Positions 8,850 to 17,923 are shown, counted from the first letter of the stretch. The stretch: DNA of 64,000 nt from Aeromonas caviae (GCF_000819785.1 NZ_CDBK01000100.1:17515-81514); one strand, 5' to 3'. Translations and numbers: made by a program. The notes: a model not told the origin generated them from the letters alone.

Positions 8850-10019
8850 ATGTTCACGACCCGACTTCGCGCCCTGCTCCGTCCCCTGATGGCCGCTGTC
8901 CCCCTGCTGCTGGCCTCCCCGCTCCACGCCAATGACGCATCGTGGCAGCAGACCCTGCTGGCCGCCAGGGGACAAACTGTCTACTTCAACGCCTGGGGGG
9001 GCAGCCCCGAGATCAACGCCTACCTGGTGTGGGCCAGGCAGGAGATCGCTCGCCAGTACCAGGTCGAGCTGGTGCAGGTGAAGGTGGATGACATCGCCCA
9101 GAGCGTGAGCCAGTTGCTGGCCGGCAAGCAGGCTGGCAAGACGTCGAACGGCCCCATCGACCTGCTCTGGGTCAACGGCGAGAACTTCAAGGCGCTCAAG
9201 GAGCAGGGGCTGCTGGGGGCCCCCTTTACCGACGAGCTGCCCAACATGGCCCTGGTGGACACCGCCCTGCCGGTGAGTGAAGACTTCACCGTGCCGGTCG
9301 AGGGGCTGGAGGCCCCCTGGGGCATAGGCCAGCTCAATCTGATGGTGGATGGCGACCAGGTAGACGCACCTCCCACCTCGGCGGCCGCCCTGCTGGCCTG
9401 GGCCAAGGCTCACCCCGGCCGCTTCACCTACCCCAAGCCTCCCCAGTTTCACGGCTCTAGCTTTCTCAAGCAGATCCTGCTGGAGCTGACACCAGATCCG
9501 GCGCCCCTCTACCGGGAGGCGACCGATGCCGACTTCCTTCGCGTCACCGCCCCTCTCTGGGCCTGGCTCGACCAGCTTCACCCCGCGCTCTGGCGAAAGG
9601 GCAGGCTCTTCCCCACCGGCGCCGCCGAGACCAGGCAGTTGCTCGATGACGGCGAGCTGGCCATGGCCATCAGCTTCAACCCGGGGGAAGCCCAGAGTTC
9701 GGTGCAAAACGGCACCCTGCCCCCCACCGTCCATGCCATCGCCATGGAGAAAGGGGCGCTCACCAACAGCCATTTCCTCGCCATCCCCTTCAATGCCTCC
9801 GCCCGGGCCGGGGCCAAGGTGGTGGTCAACTTCCTGCTGAGCCCCGCCGCCCAGGCGCGCAAGAGCGACCCCGCCTTCTGGGGGGATCCCAGCGTGCTGC
9901 GCCAGGAGGCGCTGCCAGGCCAGACCCGTCCGGCATTGCGCTTCAAGGGGGTGGCAGAGCCCCACCCCAGCTGGCAGACCCGGCTGGAAGCGGCCTGGGC
10001 CGAGCGCTACGGCCACTGA
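8850..10019 (+). CDS. ynjB: ABC transporter periplasmic substrate-binding protein YnjB
   Basis: Periplasmic solute-binding component of the YnjBCD importer, whose substrate has not been established. The 389-residue protein (388 in E. coli) starts with a clear signal peptide, MFTTRLRALLRPLMAAVPLL, cleaved after SPLHA. The mature part has the extracellular solute-binding fold of the iron/thiamine/polyamine cluster, with YFNAWGGSPEINAYLVW near its N-terminus and IDLLWVNGENF further on, which are diagnostic of YnjB. The frame is open further upstream, but the ATG at 8850 begins the signal peptide and has GACGAGG upstream. The gap to the upstream fusion gene is 19 bases. Confidence 0.92.
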   Translation: MFTTRLRALLRPLMAAVPLLLASPLHANDASWQQTLLAARGQTVYFNAWGGSPEINAYLVWARQEIARQYQVELVQVKVDDIAQSVSQLLAGKQAGKTSNGPIDLLWVNGENFKALKEQGLLGAPFTDELPNMALVDTALPVSEDFTVPVEGLEAPWGIGQLNLMVDGDQVDAPPTSAAALLAWAKAHPGRFTYPKPPQFHGSSFLKQILLELTPDPAPLYREATDADFLRVTAPLWAWLDQLHPALWRKGRLFPTGAAETRQLLDDGELAMAISFNPGEAQSSVQNGTLPPTVHAIAMEKGALTNSHFLAIPFNASARAGAKVVVNFLLSPAAQARKSDPAFWGDPSVLRQEALPGQTRPALRFKGVAEPHPSWQTRLEAAWAERYGH

Positions 10020-10025
10020 TCCATC

Positions 10026-11678
10026 ATGCAGGCGCGCGCCCCTCTTCTCCTCCTGCTGCCCTTTTTGATGCTGGGAGCCCTGCTGCTGGGGATCCCGCTC
10101 GTCGGGGGTATGCTGTTGCTGGTCATCGAGGGGCTCACCCCCGCCAATCTATCCCTCTTGCTCCCCCAGCCCGGACTCTGGCACTCCGCAGGGTTGAGCC
10201 TCTGGGTGGCGGGGGCCTCCACTCTGGGGGCCCTCGGCGCCACCGCCCTGCTGCTCGCCCAGGGGGACGGGCGTCCCTGGATGCGCTGGCTGCGCCGCCT
10301 GCTCTCCCCCCTGCTGGCGCTTCCCCACGTCGCCTTTGCCATCGGCATCGCCTTTCTGCTCGCTCCCTCCGGCTGGCTGCTGCGCCTCGTCGCCCCCCTG
10401 CTTGACCTCACCCATCAGCCCCCGGACTGGCAAACCCTCAAGGATCCCTGGGGGCTTGGCCTCATCGTGGTGCTCATCCTCAAGGAGACTCCCTTCCTGC
10501 TGCTGATGGCGCTGGCGGCACTGGATCCCGCCAAGGTGGCGCGCCAGCAGTGGCTGGGGGCCAGCCTCGGCTTCAGTGCCCCCCGGATCTGGTGGCGCCT
10601 GCTGCTGCCCGCCCTCTGGCCCGCCCTGCGACTGCCCCTCTACGCGGTGGCCGCCTATGGTCTGGCGGTGGTGGATCTCGCCCTGCTGCTGGGGCCGGAT
10701 GCCCCGCCGCCCCTGGCGGTGCGACTCTGGCTCTGGTATCAGGATGCCGACCCTGCCTGGCGCGGCGCCAGTGCCAGCGGCGCCCTCTTGCTGCTCGCCC
10801 TCAACCTGCTGCTGCTTGGCGTCCTCAGGCTGCTGGAGCGGACCCACCTCACCCTCGGCAAGGCACGCTGGCTGGATGGGCGACGCGCCCCCGCCTCGCC
10901 CTGGCCCGCATTCATTGCCCGCATCGGCGTGTGGGGGCTGCTCCTGACCAATCTGCTGGTGCTCGCCGCCCTGCTGCTCTGGTCCCTGACCCGGCGCTGG
11001 TCCTTTCCCGCCCTCTGGCCGAGCGAATGGAGCAGCCACCACTGGCTGGCTCTGCTGCCGAGCCTGGGCCCGCTGCTGTGGCAGAGTCTGTGGCTGGCCC
11101 TGCTCTGCGCCGCGCTCTCCCTGCTGCTGGCGGTGCTCTGCCTCGAGGCGTTGCCTGCGCGCAGCGCCACACGCACCCTCTGGCTTGTCTGCCTGCCTCT
11201 GCTGCTGCCCCAGGCCAGCCTGCTGTTTGGATTGCGCCTTCAGACCGACGGGCTGGGATTCACTGGCATAGGCCCTGGCTGGGTACTCTGGAGCCAGTTG
11301 ATCTTCGTCTTTCCATACGTCTATCTCTGCCTGCACGGCCCCTATCGCCAGTTCGACGAGCGCCTCACCCGGGTGGCCCTCACGCTCGGGGCCAGTCCCT
11401 GGGGGGCCTGGTGGCGAGTCAAGGGCCCCCTGCTCGCCCGTCCCCTGTTGTTCGCCTTCGGTGTCGGGGCGGCGGTGAGCCTGGCCCAATACCTGCCGAC
11501 CCTGCTGTTCGGGGGCGGGCGGGTCATCACCATCACCACGGAAGCGGTGGCCATCGGCAGCGGCCTCAACCGGCGGCTGGCGGGGCTCTACGGCCTGCTG
11601 CAACTGCTGTTGCCCCTTTTCATCTATGCCCTGGCGCTCTGGCTGCCGCGGCGCATCAACCCCGCCCTGAGGCCCTGA
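10026..11678 (+). CDS. ynjC: ABC transporter permease YnjC (fused double permease)
   Basis: Inner-membrane permease of the YnjBCD ABC importer. At 550 residues it contains two tandem binding-protein-dependent transport domains in one chain, with about 12 very Leu-rich membrane segments. The EAA-loop equivalents, which contact the ATPase, can be seen at ARQQWLGASLGFSAPRIWWR near residue 175 and TRVALTLGASPWGAWWRVKG near 455. The start is 6 bases after the ynjB stop, and ynjD starts 4 bases after its end, so the three subunits are tightly coupled. The high Leu/CTG content is normal for the family and does not suggest transfer. Confidence 0.9.
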   Translation: MQARAPLLLLLPFLMLGALLLGIPLVGGMLLLVIEGLTPANLSLLLPQPGLWHSAGLSLWVAGASTLGALGATALLLAQGDGRPWMRWLRRLLSPLLALPHVAFAIGIAFLLAPSGWLLRLVAPLLDLTHQPPDWQTLKDPWGLGLIVVLILKETPFLLLMALAALDPAKVARQQWLGASLGFSAPRIWWRLLLPALWPALRLPLYAVAAYGLAVVDLALLLGPDAPPPLAVRLWLWYQDADPAWRGASASGALLLLALNLLLLGVLRLLERTHLTLGKARWLDGRRAPASPWPAFIARIGVWGLLLTNLLVLAALLLWSLTRRWSFPALWPSEWSSHHWLALLPSLGPLLWQSLWLALLCAALSLLLAVLCLEALPARSATRTLWLVCLPLLLPQASLLFGLRLQTDGLGFTGIGPGWVLWSQLIFVFPYVYLCLHGPYRQFDERLTRVALTLGASPWGAWWRVKGPLLARPLLFAFGVGAAVSLAQYLPTLLFGGGRVITITTEAVAIGSGLNRRLAGLYGLLQLLLPLFIYALALWLPRRINPALRP

Positions 11679-11682
11679 CCCG

Positions 11683-12345
11683 ATGCTGCACACCTCCGCA
11701 CTCACCCTCTTCCTCGACGGCGCCCCCCTGCTGACGCTCCCTCCCCTCAGGGTGGCCCCGGGCGAGGTGCTCACCCTGATGGGACCGAGCGGCTGTGGCA
11801 AGAGCTCCCTGCTGGCGGCCCTGGCGGGAGTGCTGCCACCCGGGGGGCCCATCCTGCTGACCGGGGACATCCTGCTCGGCACACATCGCCTCACCCTGCT
11901 CCCCCCCCGGGAGAGGGGCGTCGGCATCCTGTTTCAGGATGACCTGCTGTTTGCCCACCTGACGGTGGCAGAAAATCTGATGTTCGGCATGCCGGCGCAT
12001 CTCAAGGGGATGGCGTCAAGGCAGACCCGGGCCCGCGAGGCGCTGGCCGAGGTCGGGCTGGAGGCTCAGGCGGACAAGCTGCCCGGGGCGCTCTCCGGCG
12101 GCCAGAAAGCCCGCGTCAGCCTGCTGCGTGCCCTGCTGGCCGAGCCCAGGGCATTGCTGCTGGACGAGCCCTTCTCCCGCCTCGACAAGCCGCTGAGGGC
12201 CGCCTTTCGCGAACTGGTGTTCGCGCAGATCAAGGCACTGGCCATCCCCGCCCTGCTGGTGACCCACGACGAAGAGGATGCGCCGGGCACCATCTTGCAA
12301 CTGATCCCCCCAGCCAGCCCCGAAGAGGAGCACCACCTTGTTTGA
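11683..12345 (+). CDS. ynjD: ABC transporter ATP-binding protein YnjD
   Basis: ATPase subunit of the YnjBCD importer, 220 residues. All nucleotide-binding motifs are visible in order: Walker A GPSGCGKSSLL, Q-loop in ILFQDDLLFAHLTV, signature ALSGGQKARVSLLRALL, Walker B ALLLDEPFSRLD, and the switch His in LVTHDEED. There is no extra regulatory C-terminal domain, which fits a short YnjD-type ATPase. It follows ynjC by 4 bases and its last 8 bases overlap the start of the ynjF-like gene. The transported solute cannot be told from sequence. Confidence 0.92.
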   Translation: MLHTSALTLFLDGAPLLTLPPLRVAPGEVLTLMGPSGCGKSSLLAALAGVLPPGGPILLTGDILLGTHRLTLLPPRERGVGILFQDDLLFAHLTVAENLMFGMPAHLKGMASRQTRAREALAEVGLEAQADKLPGALSGGQKARVSLLRALLAEPRALLLDEPFSRLDKPLRAAFRELVFAQIKALAIPALLVTHDEEDAPGTILQLIPPASPEEEHHLV

Positions 12346-12940
12346 TCGCCACCTGATCCCGGTTATCCGCCGCCCCCTCGCCGCACTCGCCCGCCCCCTG
12401 TGCCGGGCCGGGGTGAGCGCCAACCAGGTGAGCCTCGCCGGCTTTCTCATCGGCATGCTGGCGCTGCCGCTGCTGGCCTTTGGCTGCTATCAGTGGGCGT
12501 TGGCGGCGATTCTGCTCAACCGGCTGCTGGACGGGCTGGATGGCGCCGTGGCGCGGGATACGGGCATCACCGACTGCGGCGGGTTTCTCGACATCACGCT
12601 GGATTTCATCTTCTACGCCGCCGTGGTGCTGGGCTTTGCCCTCGCCGACCCGGTCAACGCCCTGGCCGCCGCCACCCTGCTGTTCGCCTTCATGGGCACG
12701 GGATCGAGCTTTCTGGCCTTTGCCATCATGGCGGGCAAACGGGGCATCGAGAGCCCCGTCTACCACCACAAATCCCTCTACTATCTGGGCGGGCTCACCG
12801 AGGGGAGCGAAACCATCGCCCTCTTCGTGCTCATGTGCCTCTGGCCCGCCGCCTTCGTGCCACTGGCCTACGGTTTCGCCCTGCTCTGTGCCATCACGAC
12901 CCTGACCCGGATCTGGAGCGGCTACCACACCCTGCGCTGA
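12338..12940 (+). CDS. ynjF: CDP-alcohol phosphatidyltransferase family protein YnjF
   Basis: Integral membrane enzyme of the family that transfers an alcohol onto a CDP-activated lipid. The 200-residue protein has about six membrane segments and the complete catalytic motif: DGLDGAVAR, then eight residues, then GGFLDITLD, so all the conserved Asp and Gly positions are kept. The alcohol acceptor of YnjF is unknown. The start is TTG, supported by GAAGAGGAGCACCACC just upstream and by overlap with ynjD. It is the last gene of the operon. The rhodanese gene ynjE, which lies between ynjD and ynjF in E. coli, is absent here. Confidence 0.88.
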   Translation: MFDRHLIPVIRRPLAALARPLCRAGVSANQVSLAGFLIGMLALPLLAFGCYQWALAAILLNRLLDGLDGAVARDTGITDCGGFLDITLDFIFYAAVVLGFALADPVNALAAATLLFAFMGTGSSFLAFAIMAGKRGIESPVYHHKSLYYLGGLTEGSETIALFVLMCLWPAAFVPLAYGFALLCAITTLTRIWSGYHTLR

Positions 12941-13034
12941 CGGGATCCCGGGGGGCACGCCGGCACGGAGCACTTGCGCCTGCACGCCAATGTTTTACCA
13001 TGACGGCACTCTTTTTCAGGCTCACGAGAACCCT

Positions 13035-14132
13035 ATGCGTCGCCTTGTCTGTGTCCTCTCCCTGTTTCCCCTGATCTACGGCTGCAGCAGCACGCCGGCG
13101 CCCAAGCCCGTGGTCAAACCCCAACCCAACAGCGCCTTCATCAACCAGACGCCGCCGAGTAAACCCTTCTACGGACAGGTGAGCCAGCCCGGGGTCAGCA
13201 AGGGGGACTTCGCCAATCGTTCCAACGTGGACAACTTCGTGCAGCGGATGGTGCAAAAGCACGGTTTCGACGGCGCCGAGCTGCACCGGGTACTGGCCCA
13301 GGCCGAGCGTTATGACTGGATCATCAAGCTGATGGACGCCCAGGCCCCCACCACCAGACCGCCCACCGGCCCGACCGGTGCCTGGAATCGCTACCGCGCC
13401 AAGTTCATCACCCCGGACAACGTGCAAAACGGCGTCAACTTCTGGCGTGAATACGAGAGTGAACTCAACCGGGCGCAGCAGATCTACGGGGTGCCACCCG
13501 AGATCATCGTCGGCATCATCGGGGTGGAAACCCGCTGGGGTCGGGTGATGGGCAAGACCCGCATTCTCGACGCCCTGGCGACCCTGGCATTTGACTACCC
13601 GCGCCGCGCCGACTTCTTCACCGGCGAGCTGGAAGCCTTCCTGGTGATGACCCGGGATGAGGGGATGGATCCCACCGAACCCAAGGGCTCCTATGCCGGG
13701 GCCATGGGCTACGGCCAGTTCATGCCGTCGAGTTTTCGCAACTACGCGGTGGACTTCAACGGCAACGGCCACACCAACCTGTGGGATCCGGTGGATGCCA
13801 TCGGCAGCGTGGCCAACTACTTCAAGGCCCACGGCTGGGAGAAAGGGCAGCCGGTGGCGGTGCGTGGTCAGGGACAGCTGCCGGGCTATGAGCACGGCTT
13901 CCAGACCCGCTACCCGGTGGCCACCCTGCGCGGTGCCGGGCTGGCTCCTACCGGCAATCTGGGCAACCACAAGGAGGCGAGCCTGCTGCGTCTGGATGTC
14001 GGCACCGGTTACCAGTACTGGTACGGCTTGCCGAACTTCTACGCCATCACCCGCTACAACCACAGCACCCACTACGCCATGGCGGTATGGCAGCTTGGCC
14101 TTGCCGTCAGGGATGCCAGAGGCGGCTACTGA
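13035..14132 (+). CDS. mltB: Membrane-bound lytic murein transglycosylase B
   Basis: Outer-membrane lipoprotein that cleaves the MurNAc-GlcNAc bond of peptidoglycan to leave 1,6-anhydroMurNAc ends. The ATG at 13035 begins a lipoprotein signal, MRRLVCVLSLFPLIYGCSS, with the lipidated Cys at residue 17; an in-frame ATG 45 bases upstream would bury this signal and is less likely. The 365-residue length matches E. coli MltB (361). The catalytic Glu lies in IIGVETRWGRVMGKTR near residue 166, and the GAMGYGQFMPSSFRNYA substrate-binding block follows. A strong hairpin follows the stop at 14152, so the gene is probably monocistronic. Confidence 0.95.
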   Translation: MRRLVCVLSLFPLIYGCSSTPAPKPVVKPQPNSAFINQTPPSKPFYGQVSQPGVSKGDFANRSNVDNFVQRMVQKHGFDGAELHRVLAQAERYDWIIKLMDAQAPTTRPPTGPTGAWNRYRAKFITPDNVQNGVNFWREYESELNRAQQIYGVPPEIIVGIIGVETRWGRVMGKTRILDALATLAFDYPRRADFFTGELEAFLVMTRDEGMDPTEPKGSYAGAMGYGQFMPSSFRNYAVDFNGNGHTNLWDPVDAIGSVANYFKAHGWEKGQPVAVRGQGQLPGYEHGFQTRYPVATLRGAGLAPTGNLGNHKEASLLRLDVGTGYQYWYGLPNFYAITRYNHSTHYAMAVWQLGLAVRDARGGY

Positions 14133-14151
14133 GCCAGCCTCAATGCCAACG

Positions 14152-14176
14152 AAAACGGGCCCGATGGGCCCGTTTT
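14152..14176. terminator. Bidirectional intrinsic terminator between mltB and the MarR-family gene
   Basis: A perfect 11-bp inverted repeat, aaaacgggccc and gggcccgtttt, with a 3-base loop lies between the convergent ends of mltB and the regulator gene. The A run on the left and T run on the right let it act for both strands. Confidence 0.85.
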
Positions 14177-14177
14177 G

Positions 14178-14660
14178 CTATTCGTTTTCCAGCAACCAGC
14201 GCTTGAGCAGGGCCGCCAGCTGCTCCTGTTCGGCCAGGCTCAATGGGGCCAGCAGGCGACGCTCGTTTGCCACGTGCTGCTCCACCGCATGGTCAACCAG
14301 CTCCCGCCCCGGCTCCGTCAGGCAGACCAGCAGGCTGCGCCTGTCATCGGGGGAGGCTTCACGTCTTATCAGGCCACGCTGCTCCAGCTTGTCGAGCCGG
14401 GCCGTCATGGCCCCTGAACTCAGCATGGCGGACTGGTAGAGCGCGGTCGGGGTCAGCGGCTCGCCGGCCCGACGCAGGGTCGCCAGGATATCGAAATCGG
14501 ACCCCAGCAGACCGCACTCCTTGAGGGTCTCGCTCACTTCGCGCCCGGCGATCGCCGCCATGCGCGCCACCCGCCCCAGCACCCCCATGGGGGTGCAGTC
14601 GAGGTCCGGGCGCTGCCGGGCCCACTGGGCCAGCAGCTGATCTACATGATCACTCTCCAT
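14178..14660 (-). CDS. MarR-family transcriptional regulator, PecS-like
   Basis: A 160-residue winged-helix regulator. The winged helix runs from about residue 55 to 120: GSDFDILATLRRAGEPLTPT, then LSSGAMTARLDKLEQRGLI as recognition helix, then the wing motif SPDDRRSLLVCLT. The wording of these blocks is close to the PecS subgroup, which responds to urate or redox signals. The ATG at 14660 has GGAGCCCCA directly upstream and is preferred to an earlier ATG at 14705, which would place the operator inside the gene. It is divergent from a DMT exporter, as pecS is from pecM, with matching palindromes at each start. It probably represses both genes. Confidence 0.85.
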   Translation of the reverse strand: MESDHVDQLLAQWARQRPDLDCTPMGVLGRVARMAAIAGREVSETLKECGLLGSDFDILATLRRAGEPLTPTALYQSAMLSSGAMTARLDKLEQRGLIRREASPDDRRSLLVCLTEPGRELVDHAVEQHVANERRLLAPLSLAEQEQLAALLKRWLLENE

Positions 14661-14671
14661 TGGGGCTCCAT

Positions 14672-14689
14672 TATCTTTACATGAAGATA
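14672..14689. promoter_or_regulatory. Putative operator 1 for the MarR-family regulator
   Basis: The 18-bp imperfect palindrome tatctttacatgaagata lies 11 bases upstream of the regulator's ATG. It matches the second site at 14719 in 15 of 18 positions. A site this close to the start suggests autorepression. Confidence 0.7.
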
Positions 14690-14718
14690 CTTGATAATAA
14701 ACCAACTCGCGACTAATG

Positions 14719-14736
14719 TATCTTCACTTAAAGATA
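14719..14736. promoter_or_regulatory. Putative operator 2 for the MarR-family regulator
   Basis: The 18-bp palindrome tatcttcacttaaagata lies 18 bases upstream of the exporter ATG. Its centre is 47 bp from that of the first site, about four and a half helical turns. A site at each divergent start is the expected layout for a MarR regulator controlling itself and an exporter. Confidence 0.7.
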
Positions 14737-14754
14737 CTTTGTTGCGAGATAACC

Positions 14755-15636
14755 ATGCCACTGCTGATCGCCCTGCTCGCCCCCCTGCTCTGGGGCAGCA
14801 CCTATGCCGTCGTCAGTCTCTACCTGACCGACTACTCCCCCTACTGGGTGGCCGTGTGGCGCGCCCTCCCCGCCGGGGTGCTGCTGCTGTTGCTCCATCC
14901 CCGCAGGCCGCCTCTCGTCTGGAGCAGGCAGTTCCTGCTGGCGTTTTGCAACATCACCGCCTTCTTCGCCCTGCTGTTCGTGGCGGCGTTTCGCCTGCCC
15001 GGCGCCGTGGCGGGTACGTTGGGAGCGACGCTGCCCCTCATCCTGATGGGGCTGGCCTGGCTGCAAGACGGTGTCAGACCGACGATCAAGTGGCTGTTGC
15101 TGGGGGTGATGGGGCTCGTCGGGGTGCTCTTGCTGCTCAATCCCTCTGCCAATCTGGATCCCGTCGGCGTGGCGTGCGCCCTGCTCGCCACCCTGCTTAT
15201 CGGCCAGTCGAGCCGCTGGATGCAACGCTGGCCGGTGGACGATCTGCTGGCCCTGACCGCCTGGCAGCTGCTGCTGGGCGGCCTGATGCTGATCCCGCTG
15301 GCCTGGTGGCTGGCCGGCCCCATGCCCCTGCCCCGGGCTGACGCCACTCCCGGGCTTATCTGGCTGGTGATCCTCAATACGGCTCTGGCCTACTGGGCCT
15401 GGCTCTGGGGACTCAAACGCCATGGCCCGGAGGTGATGGGGATGCTGGCCCTCACCAACCCCATGGTGGCGGTCTCCTGCGGTGTGCTGATGGTGGGAGA
15501 AACCCTGGATGGCCGTCAGTGGCTCGGCATCGGCATCATCCTGCTCTCTCTCTTCCTGATGAAGCTGCCGGCCCGCTCCTTCCTCAAGCGCTGGCAGAAC
15601 CGCAAGGCCGCCACCGGCAGCGTCGACAACGGCTGA
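14755..15636 (+). CDS. DMT-superfamily (EamA) transporter, PecM-like
   Basis: Inner-membrane exporter of the drug/metabolite transporter superfamily. The 293-residue protein has ten membrane segments in two EamA repeats: the first begins LLIALLAPLLWGSTYAVVS, the second ALLATLLIGQSSRWMQ, with the conserved motif EVMGMLALTNPMVAVSCGVL late in repeat two. The ATG at 14755 starts directly with the first helix; an upstream in-frame ATG at 14716 overlaps the operator and is rejected. It is divergent from a PecS-like regulator, which suggests export of a metabolite or toxic compound in response to that regulator's ligand. The substrate is unknown. Confidence 0.85.
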   Translation: MPLLIALLAPLLWGSTYAVVSLYLTDYSPYWVAVWRALPAGVLLLLLHPRRPPLVWSRQFLLAFCNITAFFALLFVAAFRLPGAVAGTLGATLPLILMGLAWLQDGVRPTIKWLLLGVMGLVGVLLLLNPSANLDPVGVACALLATLLIGQSSRWMQRWPVDDLLALTAWQLLLGGLMLIPLAWWLAGPMPLPRADATPGLIWLVILNTALAYWAWLWGLKRHGPEVMGMLALTNPMVAVSCGVLMVGETLDGRQWLGIGIILLSLFLMKLPARSFLKRWQNRKAATGSVDNG

Positions 15637-15662
15637 TCCGCAGTCAACCCGACACAAAAAGA

Positions 15663-15687
15663 AGAGGAGCCACCAGGGCTCCTCTTT
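15663..15687. terminator. Bidirectional terminator between the exporter gene and pgm
   Basis: The 9-bp inverted repeat agaggagcc/ggctcctct has a 5-base loop. On the minus strand it is followed by TTCTTTTT, which suits the end of pgm; on the plus strand the T run is short. Confidence 0.75.
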
Positions 15688-15710
15688 CACATGGGTTGTT
15701 GCCGTAAGGG

Positions 15711-17360
15711 TCAGACGCCGGCCTTGGCCAGGGCGGCGGAGACAATCTGCTGGGCTTCCTGCTGGATGAGGTCCAGGTGCGCCTCCCCCTTGAAACTCTC
15801 CATGTAGATCTTGTAGATGGACTCGGTACCGGAGGGGCGCGCCGCGAACCAGCCGTTCTCGGTCACCACTTTCAGGCCGCCGATGGCGGCATCGTTGCCC
15901 GGCGCCTTGGTCAGCTTGGCGAGGATGGGCTCGCCAGCCAGGGTGGAGGCTTCCACCAGGGCCGGATCCAGCTTGGAGAGCACCGCCTTCTGGGCGCTGT
16001 TGGCCGGGGCATCGATGCGGCGGTAGCTGGAGCGGCCGAATCTGGCTTCGAGCGCATCGTAGTGGGCCTGGGGATCCTTGCCGGTCACCGCCAGGATCTC
16101 GGCCGCCAGCAGCGCCAGGATGAAGCCATCCTTGTCGGTGGTCCAGACGGTACCGTCCTTGCGCAGGAAGGAGGCACCCGCGCTCTCCTCGCCGCCAAAG
16201 CCGAACTCGCCGCTGTAGAGACCGTCCACGAACCACTTGAAGCCGACCGGCACCTCTTTGAGGGTGCGACCGATCTCGCCGGCCACCCGGTCGATCATGG
16301 AAGAGGAGACCAGCGTTTTGCCGACGGCCGCCCCCTTGGGCCAGCCGGTTCTGTGGGTGAACAGATACTGGATGGCCACCGCCAGATAGTGGTTCGGGTT
16401 CATCAGGCCCGCCTTGGTGACGATGCCGTGACGGTCGTAGTCAGGGTCATTGCCAAGGGCGATGTCGAACTTGTCTTTCAGGGCAATCAGGCTCGCCATC
16501 GCGAACGGGCTGGAACAGTCCATCCGGATCTTGCCGTCTTTGTCCAGGGTCATGAAGGAGAAGGTCGGGTCGACCTTGTAGTTCACCACCTCGATGTCCA
16601 GACCGTAGCGCCTGGCGATGACGTCCCAGTAGGCGACGCCGGAGCCACCCAGCGGATCCACGCCGATCTTGATGCCAGCCTGCTTGATGGCGGCCAGATC
16701 CAGCACGTTTTCGAGATCATCCACATAAGGGGTGACATAGTCGTGTTCCACCACGAACGGGCTCTTGAGGGCCTCGGCAAACGGCATCCGCTTCACGCCG
16801 GCCAGGCCCGCTTCCAGGATCGCGTTGGCGCGGTCTTCCACCCACTTGGTGATCTCGCCTTCGGCAGGACCGCCGTGGGGCGGGTTGTATTTGAAGCCAC
16901 CATCTTCCGGCGGGTTGTGGGACGGGGTGATCACCACGCCGTCCGCCTGGGCCACGGGTTTGCCTGCGTTGTGGCGCAGGATGGCATGGGAGATGACCGG
17001 GGTCGGCGTGAAGCCGAGGCCGGCCTGAATGCGGGTCTCGACACCGTTGGCCGCCAGCACTTCCACCGCGCTGGCAAAGGCGGATTCAGACAGGGCATGG
17101 GTATCCATGCCGACGAACAGCGGCCCCGTGATACCGGCCTGCTGGCGGTACTCCACCAGCGCCTGGGTCACCGCCAGAATGTGGGATTCGGTGAAGGCGC
17201 TGTGCAGGGCGCTGCCGCGGTGACCGGAGGTGCCGAAGGCGACCCGCTGCTCAGGGCGGCTCATATCCGGCTTGTTGAGGTAGTAGGCGCTGACCAGACG
17301 GGGAATGTTGGTCAGATCGCAAAGACGAGCCGGCTGACCGGCGTGGGAATGCTGTGCCAT
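15711..17360 (-). CDS. pgm: Phosphoglucomutase (alpha-D-glucose phosphate-specific)
   Basis: Cytoplasmic enzyme interconverting glucose 1-phosphate and glucose 6-phosphate. The 549-residue protein is close to E. coli Pgm (546). In order: the N-terminal [11 protein letters not shown] motif, the phosphoserine loop [19 protein letters not shown] with the catalytic Ser, the metal-binding [12 protein letters not shown], the sugar-binding [12 protein letters not shown], and the C-terminal phosphate-binding [12 protein letters not shown]. The ATG at 17360 has AAGGAAAACGCC upstream; a frame-extending start at 17393 adds 11 residues absent from the family. It follows seqA by 53 bases on the same strand, the conserved seqA-pgm arrangement. 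Confidence 0.96.
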   Translation of the reverse strand: MAQHSHAGQPARLCDLTNIPRLVSAYYLNKPDMSRPEQRVAFGTSGHRGSALHSAFTESHILAVTQALVEYRQQAGITGPLFVGMDTHALSESAFASAVEVLAANGVETRIQAGLGFTPTPVISHAILRHNAGKPVAQADGVVITPSHNPPEDGGFKYNPPHGGPAEGEITKWVEDRANAILEAGLAGVKRMPFAEALKSPFVVEHDYVTPYVDDLENVLDLAAIKQAGIKIGVDPLGGSGVAYWDVIARRYGLDIEVVNYKVDPTFSFMTLDKDGKIRMDCSSPFAMASLIALKDKFDIALGNDPDYDRHGIVTKAGLMNPNHYLAVAIQYLFTHRTGWPKGAAVGKTLVSSSMIDRVAGEIGRTLKEVPVGFKWFVDGLYSGEFGFGGEESAGASFLRKDGTVWTTDKDGFILALLAAEILAVTGKDPQAHYDALEARFGRSSYRRIDAPANSAQKAVLSKLDPALVEASTLAGEPILAKLTKAPGNDAAIGGLKVVTENGWFAARPSGTESIYKIYMESFKGEAHLDLIQQEAQQIVSAALAKAGV

Positions 17361-17413
17361 GGCGTTTTCCTTGAGCTGAGCCTTGCCCGGCAAGGCCTGA
17401 AGTCATTGATGGG

Positions 17414-17923
17414 TTAAACGGCGCCGCACACCCGAGCCGTCAGATCCTCGTCATAACCCATGCTGTTCATGAGCTGGGCCACCATGTTCTGCTTGCGGCT
17501 GGTATTGGTATTGGTGATCACCCAGAACGGGGTCTCCGGTACCGGCTTGGGCTTGGTGGTGCTGCCACTGGCACGCAGCGCTTCCGGGTCACGGGAGAAG
17601 TAGACGCGCTTGCGCCCTTTTATCTCGGTCGCCTGGGTGAAGCCTTCCGGGTTGTCCCGATAGAGGGTGCTCAATACCAGCATGAAGCGGTTGATGGACT
17701 TCTCTTCTTTCTGAAGCTCGCCGGAATCCAGCAACGCCTCCAGCCCCAGGGCATCAGCCACGGGTTGCGGTTGCATCGCAGGCGCGGCCGCCACGGTTGC
17801 CGTGCCGGCCTGGGCGGGTTGCTCCAGCAGGCGACGCAGGATATCGGACGCACTCTCGCCGATGTGCCGGGTCTGGCTCGCGATAAAGAAGTAGAGATCG
17901 TCATCAAGCTCGATGGTTTTCAT
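17414..17923 (-). CDS. seqA: Negative modulator of replication initiation SeqA
   Basis: SeqA binds hemimethylated GATC sites, sequesters oriC after initiation and organises new DNA. The 169-residue protein has the N-terminal oligomerisation domain [18 protein letters not shown], a variable Ala/Pro-rich linker at about residues 38-62, and the C-terminal DNA-binding domain with [20 protein letters not shown] and MGYDEDL. E. coli SeqA is 181 residues; the linker accounts for the difference. The ATG at 17923 is the conserved start, although the frame is open further. It heads a seqA-pgm unit and is divergent from ybfF. Confidence 0.95.
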   Translation of the reverse strand: MKTIELDDDLYFFIASQTRHIGESASDILRRLLEQPAQAGTATVAAAPAMQPQPVADALGLEALLDSGELQKEEKSINRFMLVLSTLYRDNPEGFTQATEIKGRKRVYFSRDPEALRASGSTTKPKPVPETPFWVITNTNTSRKQNMVAQLMNSMGYDEDLTARVCGAV

